Shown: piece by piece, positions 1-5,845 of the stretch
How the letters are laid out: each line of letters begins with the position of its first letter
Position numbering within the stretch: position 1 is the first letter of the stretch
Source of the DNA: Planctomycetota bacterium
GTDB lineage: Bacteria; Planctomycetota; Phycisphaerae; FEN-1346
NCBI GenBank assembly: GCA_026386995.1
Contig: JAPLMO010000439.1
Span: 1 to 5,845 of the forward strand
Reading direction: 5' to 3'
DNA: 5,845 nucleotides
Position numbers and translations under genes: made by a program
Notes under the pieces: generated by a model
What the model was told of the DNA's origin: nothing
Seen by the model: only the letters and a program-made list of their open reading frames with translations
Database searches by the model: none

Positions 1-2038
1 TCTTGCGGTCGAAGGCGCCGGCGGCGACCTCGGCGCCCCGCTCGTCCTTGATACTCCAGACGGGCGCGGCGTCCTTCAGGTCCGCCGGGCCGAAGTGGGC
101 GATCTCGGCAGCGGCCGAGAAGGTCTCGCCGGTCGTGTACGTCCGCTTCGGCATGCGGAGCAGCGGAACCGTCGGGCCGCAGAACCGCCGCCACTCTTCG
201 GGCTTGATGAGACCCTTGGAATCCCAGAACGGGTCGAGCGCACCGATAAGGGCCGTCCCCTGGCCGGGGAAGTCGTGCAGGTCCAGGAGTTGGAACCCCG
301 AGTGCCCGGGCGTCCGCAGCAGGACTTCCATCTCTTCCTTATAGAGGAGGACCGAGAGTTTGCCCGTGGCCAGAAAGAAGTCCGGCGCAAGGTCCAGCAT
401 GTGCTTGGCCTTCAGGTCGTCGCGGACAGCCTCGAAATTGCGTGCCCGCAGCACGCCCGTGTATTTCTTGATTTCCTCCAGGTTCGGGTACACGGTCCAC
501 TGGCCGATCTCGTGCGAGATGACCGGCACGGCGTGCTTGGCGTCGTCGGCGCGGAAATCGTGATCGGTCTTCGGGCCGCGCAGCCCCCGGATGGGCACGA
601 CGTTGTACTCGTTTTCCGGCACCAGCGACCACGCGGTCGAGGAAGTGTAAAGGTGCCGCGGGTCGGTCTGTTGCCCGAGTTTCACGAGGCCCGAGAGGTA
701 CCCGATGTCGCCGTTCAGTTCGTTGCCCACGCAGAAGAGGCCGAACGACGGATGGTTGCCGTAGGCCCGGAGGATCCGAAGCCACTCCTCGCGCACAAAG
801 TCGTCGCGCGGCTTGTCTTTGCCCAGGTTGTGAACCCACAGGGGTGACTCCACGTGGAATAAAAACCCCTCCCGGTCGGCCGCCTCGAACGCCGCCTCGG
901 GCGGGCACCACGAGTGGAACCGCAGGTGATTGAGGCCGTACGACTTGGCCGTCCGGATGACCCGCAGCCAGCCGTCCACATCCATCGGCGGGTAACCGGT
1001 CAGCGGGAAGATGCAGCACTCCAGCGTCCCGCGGAGGAAGATTGTGCGGCCGTTCAGGGCGAGTTGCTTCGAGGGCGTGATGGAGAGTTTGCGCATGCCG
1101 AACGAGGCCAGCCCCTCGCCGTTCACGGGGGTGTCGCCGGCCCGGCCGTTCAGGGTGACCACCATCCGGTAGAGAGCGGGGGAGAACTCGTCCCACAGCG
1201 TGACGGCGTCGCCCAGGGCCATGTCGGCCTCGACGACGGTGCGGCCCTCGGCGGCCTTGAACTCGACCGGCTTCCTGGCGACCGTCTTGCGCTCGGCGGG
1301 CGACACGGCCACAAATTCCAGCGTGCCGGAAGCCGGGTTGCCTGTGGCATTGCCGATCATAACGCGGACCCGGGTGGACTTCTTCTCCACGTCGGGATAG
1401 ACCTGCACGTCCTCGATCCACACCGGGTCGGTGGCGCGAAGTTCGATGCGTCCGATGACGCCGTTCCAGTTCGTCTGCGTCTGTTCCGAGACGGAGTGGG
1501 CCACGTCCTTGCCCACATCGTACTTCTTCGTGTTGTCGATGCGAAGCGCGAGGCGGTGCTTGCCGGGGGCGAGGTCCACGCCCAGTTCGTACACGTGCGG
1601 CACGCACAGGCTGTCCTGCATGCCGAGGGGCTTGCCGTCCAGCCACACTTGCGATTCCCAGTGGCAGCGCTCGAGGAACAGGGTGATGCGCTTGCCCTTC
1701 CACGTCGCGGAAATCTCGATTTCGCGCTGGTACCACGCCGGGCCGGTGTACTCGACGAGGCGCGCGAGGTACTTGAAGTCCGGCGGCCGCGTGTTCTTGG
1801 TGCCGTAGCCGCCTTCGTCGGTTGAGCCGGGCAGTTTGATGCGGTCGGGCAGGGCGGCGTCGAACCATTTTTCCTCGATTCCTTTATTACTCGGATCGAG
1901 GCGGAAAGCCCACTCTCCAGCGAGCGACTCCCACGGGCACCAGTTCTCAGCGCCGGAAGCAGGCTCAGGCAACATGGCCGGGACGACGGCCAGGAAGAGG
2001 GCTGCACCGAGAATTGCACGTGGCCGGGTCAGCTGCAT
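1..2038 (-). CDS. Secreted glycoside hydrolase family 2 protein (beta-galactosidase-like), 3' end outside the window
   Basis: An unbroken frame runs from ATG at 2038 past the left edge, giving 679 complete codons. Residues 1-30 form a signal peptide (basic RPR, hydrophobic core, likely cleavage after ASGA at 30). Residues ~31-200 resemble the GH2 sugar-binding jelly roll, ending in WNGVIGRI (191-198). Residues ~201-325 fit the Ig-like domain. A TIM barrel starts near LNGRTIFLRG (328) and includes LRFH (R373, H375). GNEL gives the predicted acid/base E440 and HEIGQW the predicted nucleophile E510, a 70-residue spacing close to that in LacZ. A further beta domain begins near 633 and is cut by the edge. 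GH2 enzymes are retaining exo-glycosidases, mostly beta-galactosidases, glucuronidases or mannosidases. The exact sugar here is not assigned. A weak Shine-Dalgarno sequence (AAAGGG, 6 bases upstream) supports this start. An in-frame ATG at 2065 would add nine residues ahead of the signal peptide and has no evident ribosome site. Family confident, substrate uncertain. Confidence 0.9.
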   Translation of the reverse strand, partial: MQLTRPRAILGAALFLAVVPAMLPEPASGAENWCPWESLAGEWAFRLDPSNKGIEEKWFDAALPDRIKLPGSTDEGGYGTKNTRPPDFKYLARLVEYTGPAWYQREIEISATWKGKRITLFLERCHWESQVWLDGKPLGMQDSLCVPHVYELGVDLAPGKHRLALRIDNTKKYDVGKDVAHSVSEQTQTNWNGVIGRIELRATDPVWIEDVQVYPDVEKKSTRVRVMIGNATGNPASGTLEFVAVSPAERKTVARKPVEFKAAEGRTVVEADMALGDAVTLWDEFSPALYRMVVTLNGRAGDTPVNGEGLASFGMRKLSITPSKQLALNGRTIFLRGTLECCIFPLTGYPPMDVDGWLRVIRTAKSYGLNHLRFHSWCPPEAAFEAADREGFLFHVESPLWVHNLGKDKPRDDFVREEWLRILRAYGNHPSFGLFCVGNELNGDIGYLSGLVKLGQQTDPRHLYTSSTAWSLVPENEYNVVPIRGLRGPKTDHDFRADDAKHAVPVISHEIGQWTVYPNLEEIKKYTGVLRARNFEAVRDDLKAKHMLDLAPDFFLATGKLSVLLYKEEMEVLLRTPGHSGFQLLDLHDFPGQGTALIGALDPFWDSKGLIKPEEWRRFCGPTVPLLRMPKRTYTTGETFSAAAEIAHFGPADLKDAAPVWSIKDERGAEVAAGAFDRK

Positions 2039-2083
2039 AGAAGGCCCTTTCCCGTAGCGAGGCATGGTTTACGCGATGGCCAT

Positions 2084-2112
2084 ATTGTACCCGCCGGCCG
2101 GCGGTGTTCCAG
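2084..2112 (-). promoter_or_regulatory. Possible promoter for the GH2 gene
   Basis: Read on the minus strand, TACAAT at 2089-2084 matches five of six bases of the sigma-70 -10 consensus. It lies about 45 bases upstream of the GH2 start codon, which would give a leader of roughly 40 bases. A hexamer 17 bases further upstream (TGGAAC) matches the -35 consensus at only three positions. The 17-base spacer contains a perfect 14-base GC palindrome. The 210-base gap after GH95 makes a separate promoter reasonable. In a GC-rich genome from a poorly studied group, an isolated -10-like box is weak evidence. Confidence 0.25.
2091..2104. repeat. 14-base perfect GC palindrome
   Basis: CCGCCGGCCGGCGG equals its own reverse complement. 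It starts one base beyond the possible -10 box of the GH2 gene, so a dimeric regulator bound there could block or assist transcription. Its simple G/C make-up means chance is a serious alternative in DNA of this composition. No second copy is visible in the intergenic region. Presence is certain, function speculative. Confidence 0.35.
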
Positions 2113-2154
2113 CGGTTGGCCGAGGATCAAGGGGGCGTCAGCCTCGGTAGGGAG

Positions 2155-2231
2155 TGTGGCACGGCTGGCTTGCCCAGCCGTGGCAAGGGCCGGCGCAGTC
2201 TCCCACGGCTGGGCAAGCCAGCCGTGCCACA
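2155..2231. repeat. Nested inverted repeat (REP/MITE-like palindromic element)
   Basis: Two perfect 29-base arms, 2155-2183 and 2203-2231, face each other across a 19-base spacer. Each arm is itself a hairpin: CACGGCTGG and its complement flank a 5-base loop (2160-2168 with 2174-2182; 2204-2212 with 2218-2226). The nonamer therefore occurs four times in alternating orientation. The element can fold as one long stem or as two adjacent hairpins. It starts 17 bases after the GH95 stop codon and sits upstream of the GH2 gene. No run of T follows in the transcribed direction, so it is not a standard intrinsic terminator. The structure resembles dispersed palindromic repeats (REP/BIME-type or small non-autonomous elements). 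That class is inferred, since only one copy is in view. Possible roles include mRNA 3'-end protection of the upstream transcript, attenuation between the genes, or cruciform formation. Confidence 0.85.
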
Positions 2232-2248
2232 TCCGCCCAATTCGCAGG

Positions 2249-4612
2249 CTACGGCTTAAGGTCGGCGTCGAGCCGGTAGGATTTCCCCGCCTCCGTCTTA
2301 AGGTCCGCGGTCTTCTCGCCGTAGCGGACCTGGCACGGGCCGCCGAGGGTCGAGCGGATCACGGCCTCGGTGAGTTTGCCGTCTTTCCACGCCGCATCGA
2401 CCTCGAATCCGCCGCGCGCCCGCAGGCCCTTGAAAGAGCCGGTCGGCCATGCCTTCGGCAGGGCGGGCAGCAGGTGGATGTAGCCCCTGTGGCTCTGGAT
2501 GAGCATCTCGGCGACGCCGGACGTGCCGCCGAAGTTGCCGTCGATCTGGAAGGGCGGGTGCATGTCGAAGAGATTCGGCGCGGTGTTGCCCGCCAGGGCC
2601 TCGGTTAGCATCTTGTGGGCGTGGTCGCCGTCGAGGAACCGGGCCCACAGGTTGATCTTCCACGCCTTGCTCCAGCCCGTGCCGCCGTCGCCGCGGATGA
2701 GGAGCGACTGCTTGGCGGCCTCGAAGAACTTGGGCGTCTCGGGGGTGATCTCCCGGCCGGGGTAAACGCCCCAGAGGTGCGAGACGTGGCGGTGCTGGAC
2801 GTCGCCGACCGTCAGGTCCTTGTCCTCCAGCCACTCCTGGAGTTGCCCCTTCGAGCCGATCTGGTTGGGGGCGATGGCCTTGCTCATCTCGGTAATTCTG
2901 GCCGCGAAGTCCTTGTCCACGCCCAAGACGGCGGCGGCCGCGGCCGTGTTTGCGAAGAGGTCGCGGATGATCTGGTGGTCCATGGTCGGACCCATCACAA
3001 GGCCGCCACGCTCGGGCGAGTTCGACGGCCCGCTGATCAGCCAGCCCGTCTTGGCGTCCTTGTAGAGGAACCCGGTGAAGAAGATGGCCGCCTCTTTCAT
3101 GGTCGGGTACGCGCGCTTCGCCAGGAACTCCCGGTCGCCCGTGAACTGATAGTGCTCCCACATGTGTTGGCAGAGCCACGCGCCGCCGGTGACCCAGATG
3201 CCGTGGTTCGATGCGTTGATCGGCGCCGTGCCGCGCCAAAGGTCCGCGTTGTGGTTGAGCACCCAGCCCTTGCAGCCGTAATGCGCCTGGGCGGTCTTGC
3301 GGCCGGTGACGGCGCAATCTTCGATCAGGTCGAAGAGCGGCTCGTGGCACTCCGAGAGGTTCGTCACCTCGACCGGCCAGTAGTTCATCTCGGTGTTGAT
3401 GTTGACGGTCCACTTGGAGTCCCACGGCGGCCTCAGAAGGTCGTTCCACAGGCCCTGGAGGTTGGCCGGCTGGCCGCCGGGGCGGCTGCTGGCAATCATC
3501 AGGTAGCGGCCGAACTGGAAGAATAGCGTCGCCAGCGCCGGGTCGTCCTGCTTGCCGCACTCCTTCAGGCGCTGGTCGGTGGGCTTGGCGGCGGCAGCGG
3601 TTTTGCCCAGGTCGAGCGCGACTCGCCGGAAGAGTTTCTGGTGGTCGGCCACGTGTGCCTTGAGCATCGCATCGAACGTCTTGCCGGCGACGGCCTTCAT
3701 CACGGCCCCGCAGCGTGCGGCGGGGTCGGCGGAGATGTCGCGGAAGTTCTTGAAACTCGTCGCGCCCGCCAGGACCAGCGTGGCGGCGTCCGCACCCTCG
3801 ACGGTGATGCCGCTATCCGCGACGGTAACCTTTCCGCCCTCGGCCGTGACGCCGAGGCGTGCCTCGAACTTAAGGCCGCCTTTTTCCACCTGCCCCGCGA
3901 GGGCGAGTTGGTCGCCACCCGCCTTGCGGACCTGTGCCGACTTGTGCGGGGTGTTCAGCGTAGCCGTAAACGTCATGCGGCCGGGCTTGTCGGCCGTCAG
4001 ACGCACCACGATCACCTGGTCCGGGTTGCTCGCGAAGGCCCGGCGCTCGAAGGTGACGTCGTCCACCTTGTAGCGGACCTTGGCGACGGCCGAGTCCATG
4101 TCCAGTTCGCGCCGGTAGTCGGCTGCGGCCGTGTGGCCGGGGAACTTGATTCGCAGGTCGCCGAACGGCTGGTAGGTCTTCTGGCCGAGCGGGATGCTCA
4201 TGAACTCCCTGCCGGCGAGGTCCTCGGCCGCCCGCTGCTTGGCGTTGGCCTCCTTCTGCTTGCCCTCGGCCTCGAAGGCCCGCATCTCCTGGAGGAGTTG
4301 GCGGATCTGGGGGAGGAACTTCACCGCGCCCTCGTGCTGGTACTCGTGCGGCTGGCCGGTCCAGAGCGTGTCGTCGTTGAACTGTACGCGCTCTTCCTCG
4401 ACGTAGCCGAAGATCATCGCGCCGAGGCGGCCGTTGCCGATGGGCAGGGCCTCGATCCACTTGCCGGCGGGCTGGCGGTACCACGACACGAGGTCGCCCT
4501 GCGGCGGGGGGGCCTCGCCGGCCGGCGCCGCCGATGGCCGGGCCGGTTCGGCGGCCATTGCCGACGAAATCATTGCCAGTATCACAACGCACACGGAAGC
4601 AGATAGCCTCAT
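2249..4612 (-). CDS. Secreted GH95 alpha-L-fucosidase, complete
   Basis: The 787-residue protein hydrolyses terminal alpha-L-fucose, by family precedent mainly Fuc-alpha-1,2-Gal, with inversion. A signal peptide ends near AMAA (residue 21) and a Pro/Ala-rich spacer follows to ~38. The N-terminal beta-sandwich (~40-300) starts with [23 protein letters not shown], shown here as W44 to M66 of the family's usual opening. A helical linker leads into the (alpha/alpha)6 barrel (~355-710) and a short C-terminal beta domain ends the protein. Catalytic residues known from bifidobacterial AfcA are all recognisable: the asparagine pair N404/N406 in NINTEMNYW, the general acid E534 in SNSPERGG, and D691 in [22 protein letters not shown] (607-619) is also typical. 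Length and domain order are normal for GH95. ATG at 4612 is preferred because GGGGAGG lies 7 bases upstream; GTG at 4615 would be only 4 bases away. A few GH95 members act on alpha-L-galactose, so that specificity is not excluded. Confidence 0.96.
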   Translation of the reverse strand: MRLSASVCVVILAMISSAMAAEPARPSAAPAGEAPPPQGDLVSWYRQPAGKWIEALPIGNGRLGAMIFGYVEEERVQFNDDTLWTGQPHEYQHEGAVKFLPQIRQLLQEMRAFEAEGKQKEANAKQRAAEDLAGREFMSIPLGQKTYQPFGDLRIKFPGHTAAADYRRELDMDSAVAKVRYKVDDVTFERRAFASNPDQVIVVRLTADKPGRMTFTATLNTPHKSAQVRKAGGDQLALAGQVEKGGLKFEARLGVTAEGGKVTVADSGITVEGADAATLVLAGATSFKNFRDISADPAARCGAVMKAVAGKTFDAMLKAHVADHQKLFRRVALDLGKTAAAAKPTDQRLKECGKQDDPALATLFFQFGRYLMIASSRPGGQPANLQGLWNDLLRPPWDSKWTVNINTEMNYWPVEVTNLSECHEPLFDLIEDCAVTGRKTAQAHYGCKGWVLNHNADLWRGTAPINASNHGIWVTGGAWLCQHMWEHYQFTGDREFLAKRAYPTMKEAAIFFTGFLYKDAKTGWLISGPSNSPERGGLVMGPTMDHQIIRDLFANTAAAAAVLGVDKDFAARITEMSKAIAPNQIGSKGQLQEWLEDKDLTVGDVQHRHVSHLWGVYPGREITPETPKFFEAAKQSLLIRGDGGTGWSKAWKINLWARFLDGDHAHKMLTEALAGNTAPNLFDMHPPFQIDGNFGGTSGVAEMLIQSHRGYIHLLPALPKAWPTGSFKGLRARGGFEVDAAWKDGKLTEAVIRSTLGGPCQVRYGEKTADLKTEAGKSYRLDADLKP

Positions 4613-4619
4613 CACTTGA

Positions 4620-4626
4620 CCTCCCC
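4620..4626 (-). promoter_or_regulatory. Strong Shine-Dalgarno site of the GH95 gene
   Basis: GGGGAGG on the minus strand lies within the 22-base gap between the sulfatase stop codon (4637-4635) and the GH95 start. The 7-base spacing to ATG at 4612 is close to ideal and decides that start over the adjacent GTG at 4615. The short gap implies the two genes share one transcript, with possible translational coupling. Confidence 0.75.
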
Positions 4627-4634
4627 TTTCAGTT

Positions 4635-5845
4635 TCACTTGGGCCGGCTGCGGCCGTCCGCCTTGTATTTTTCCAGAATCGCCGTCAGGCGCTGGACGAT
4701 CTCCGGATGCTTCGTGTACAGGTTTTCCGTCTCGGCTAAATCCGTCTCCATGTCGTATAACTGCCCTTCGGGGTCGGAGGGGCCGCCTTTTCCGTCCCAC
4801 CCGCCCGAGCCGCGGCCGAGGACCAGTTTCCACTTCCCCTCGCGGACGGCGAACATGCCGTCGATCGAGTGATGCACCACCGCCGGCCGGACCGGCCGCG
4901 CGTGCGGCTCGCCCGTCAGAGCGGGCAGGATGTTGTAACTATCCTCGCCGGCGTCGGGCGGCAGGTCGGTCCCCACGATGGCGGCGCACGTGGCCATGAG
5001 GTCGCCCAGCCAGATGGTCTCGTCGCACACGGCGCCAGGCTTGATCTTCCCCGGCCAGCGGGCGATGAAAGGCTCGCGGTGGCCGCCGTCCCAGATGTCG
5101 CTCTTGCGGCCGCGGTACGGGGCGTTCGGCCGGTGGTCGTATTGCTTCAGGTACAGCAGCGTGGATCCGTTGTCGCTCGTGATGATAAGCAGCGTGTTCT
5201 CGGCGAGTTTCTTTTCGTCGAGGGCTTTCATCACCTCGCCCAGCGTCCAGTCGACCTCGTAGACGAAGTCGCCGTACTCGCCCGCGCGGCTCTTGCCCTC
5301 GACGAAGTCCGACGGCACGACGGGCGTGTGCGGGGCGTTGAGGGGAAGGTACAGGAAGAACGGCTTTGCGGGCGTCTGCGACGAGATGTACTCGACGGCA
5401 TTCTTCGTCAGCGTCGGCAGGACGTCCTCGAACTTAAAGTCCGGCGCCTTGGGGCCCGGCCGCACGGCGCCCCAATTCGCCTGGTGGGCGGTGGGCAGGC
5501 TCGCCGTGCGGTCGTTCTCGATAAAGACGTAAGGCGGCATGTCGAGCGACGCCGAGATGCCGAAGTAGTAGTCGAAGCCGTAAGCGGTCGGGCCGTTCTT
5601 GATGGGCATTGAGAAGTCGATGCCGGCCTTGCCGTTCTTTTCGGTCTTGGCCTTGCCGCCCTCGGACCCGCCGCTGTCGGCCTTGCCGTCCGACCCCGGC
5701 CAGTCCATGCCCAGGTGCCACTTGCCGAGGCAGGCGGTGGCGTAGCCGTGCCGCTTAAGGAGCGCGGGGACCGTCAGCCGCCCCTTCTCAATCAGCGGCG
5801 GCGAAAAGCCTCCCAGCACGCCGCTCTTCAACTTCGTCCGCCAGC
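4635..5845 (-). CDS. FGly-dependent sulfatase (arylsulfatase A-like, S1 family), N-terminus outside the window
   Basis: The frame is open from the right edge to TGA at 4637-4635, giving 402 visible residues. Type I sulfatases cleave sulfate esters using a formylglycine made from the Cys or Ser of a CxPxR motif. That motif is not visible. The fragment opens with [12 protein letters not shown], which in related sulfatases follows the CxPxR helix closely, so the motif should lie a short way upstream. Visible active-site elements are GKWHLG (K codon 5723-5721, H codon 5717-5715), APHTP (H codon 5330-5328), and the metal-binding DN of SDNGS (D 5174-5172, N 5171-5169). [14 protein letters not shown] and a C-terminal [14 protein letters not shown] segment are also typical. 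A TTG at 5831 is in frame but lies inside the conserved domain, so it is not the real start. A charged low-complexity insert follows [10 protein letters not shown]. Export is expected from the family but not seen. The sulfated sugar is unassigned; the neighbours suggest sulfated fucose or galactose. Confidence 0.94.
   Translation of the reverse strand, partial: WRTKLKSGVLGGFSPPLIEKGRLTVPALLKRHGYATACLGKWHLGMDWPGSDGKADSGGSEGGKAKTEKNGKAGIDFSMPIKNGPTAYGFDYYFGISASLDMPPYVFIENDRTASLPTAHQANWGAVRPGPKAPDFKFEDVLPTLTKNAVEYISSQTPAKPFFLYLPLNAPHTPVVPSDFVEGKSRAGEYGDFVYEVDWTLGEVMKALDEKKLAENTLLIITSDNGSTLLYLKQYDHRPNAPYRGRKSDIWDGGHREPFIARWPGKIKPGAVCDETIWLGDLMATCAAIVGTDLPPDAGEDSYNILPALTGEPHARPVRPAVVHHSIDGMFAVREGKWKLVLGRGSGGWDGKGGPSDPEGQLYDMETDLAETENLYTKHPEIVQRLTAILEKYKADGRSRPK
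5622..5696 (-). repeat. In-frame low-complexity insert with three 10-base direct repeats
   Basis: Within the sulfatase, 25 codons rich in Gly, Lys, Ser, Ala and Asp/Glu, with no aromatic residues, separate [10 protein letters not shown] from the conserved [11 protein letters not shown] segment. The plus-strand 10-mer GGCCTTGCCG occurs exactly three times, at 5625-5634, 5649-5658 and 5679-5688. The spacings of 24 and 30 bases keep the reading frame. Each copy encodes a G-K-A core on the minus strand. This looks like slippage or duplication expanding a surface loop. An effect on activity is not evident. Confidence 0.6.

Noticed and set aside
95..847. Plus-strand open frame of about 250 codons opposite the GH2 barrel
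   Set aside because: It lies over the minus-strand codons for both catalytic glutamates and has no signal, domain or ribosome site. It is a composition shadow.
914..1825. Long plus-strand open frame opposite the GH2 gene
   Set aside because: High GC in the real gene's third codon positions suppresses stop codons on the opposite strand. The translation has no recognisable domain and the minus-strand frame encodes clear GH2 motifs.
339..1868. Minus-strand frame of about 509 codons in another phase of the GH2 region
   Set aside because: It is Arg/Pro/Gly-rich with no family resemblance, and lies wholly inside the GH2 frame, which has a signal peptide and catalytic motifs.
2120..2147. Six-base inverted repeat CCGAGG/CCTCGG in the intergenic gap
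   Set aside because: A short stem with a 16-base loop in GC-rich DNA is expected by chance.
2155..2231. Intrinsic transcription terminator
   Set aside because: The stem is very strong but no T-rich tract follows on the minus strand, nor on the plus strand. It is kept as a repeat instead.
2029..2232. Small minus-strand frame starting in the inverted repeat and overlapping the GH2 start
   Set aside because: Its first codons are the palindromic repeat, it lacks a spaced Shine-Dalgarno sequence, and the product has no domain or helix pattern.
2156..2608. Plus-strand frame starting in the inverted repeat and running into GH95
   Set aside because: It is built from repeat sequence and antisense GH95 codons, so it is an artefact.
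2615..3526. Long plus-strand open frame opposite GH95
   Set aside because: It is a shadow of the GH95 gene. Its product is compositionally biased with no motif, while the minus-strand product aligns over its whole length with GH95 features.
4506..4512. Run of seven G as a possible phase-variation tract in the GH95 gene
   Set aside because: Seven bases is short for slippage-based switching. It encodes part of the Pro-rich spacer after the signal peptide and the frame is intact.
3641..4606. Plus-strand open frame of about 321 codons opposite the GH95 N-terminal half
   Set aside because: Same GC-driven shadowing, with no recognisable domain.

Overview
The window is a high-GC bacterial fragment, about two-thirds G+C by eye. 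It holds three genes, all read leftward on the minus strand, in the order FGly-type sulfatase, family GH95 alpha-L-fucosidase, family GH2 glycosidase. Both end genes run off the window. The GH95 and GH2 proteins begin with clear signal peptides, and the sulfatase N-terminus is outside the window. This looks like an exported set of enzymes for trimming a sulfated, fucosylated, galactose-type glycan. High GC, a sulfatase beside exo-glycosidases, and no SusC/SusD-type porin pair in view suggest a member of the Planctomycetota/Verrucomicrobiota group (PVC). That assignment is inference from style and protein resemblance, not from a marker gene.

Layout from right to left, the direction of transcription: (1) 5845-4635, a sulfatase lacking its N-terminus. 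The GKWHLG, APHTP and SDNGS motifs are visible, but the catalytic CxPxR motif should lie just beyond the right edge. (2) A 22-base gap carrying a strong Shine-Dalgarno sequence. (3) 4612-2249, a complete GH95 enzyme with the NxN, SPE and IDGN catalytic motifs intact. (4) A 210-base intergenic stretch. It holds a 77-base nested inverted repeat just after the GH95 stop codon, a 14-base GC palindrome, and a possible -10 box for the next gene. (5) 2038 to beyond position 1, a GH2 enzyme with signal peptide, sugar-binding domain, Ig-like domain and a TIM barrel carrying both catalytic glutamates. It is cut within its C-terminal beta domain.

A plausible joint role is stepwise: the sulfatase removes sulfate, the GH95 enzyme removes terminal alpha-linked L-fucose (classically alpha-1,2 on galactose), and the GH2 enzyme releases the exposed beta-linked sugar. 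Candidate substrates are sulfated galactofucan or fucoidan, mucin-type O-glycan, or fucosylated plant xyloglucan, and the sequence alone does not choose between them. I see no transporter, regulator, RNA gene, CRISPR array or transposase gene. I do not see a fundamentally new system here. The most unusual non-coding item is the nested inverted repeat at 2155-2231.
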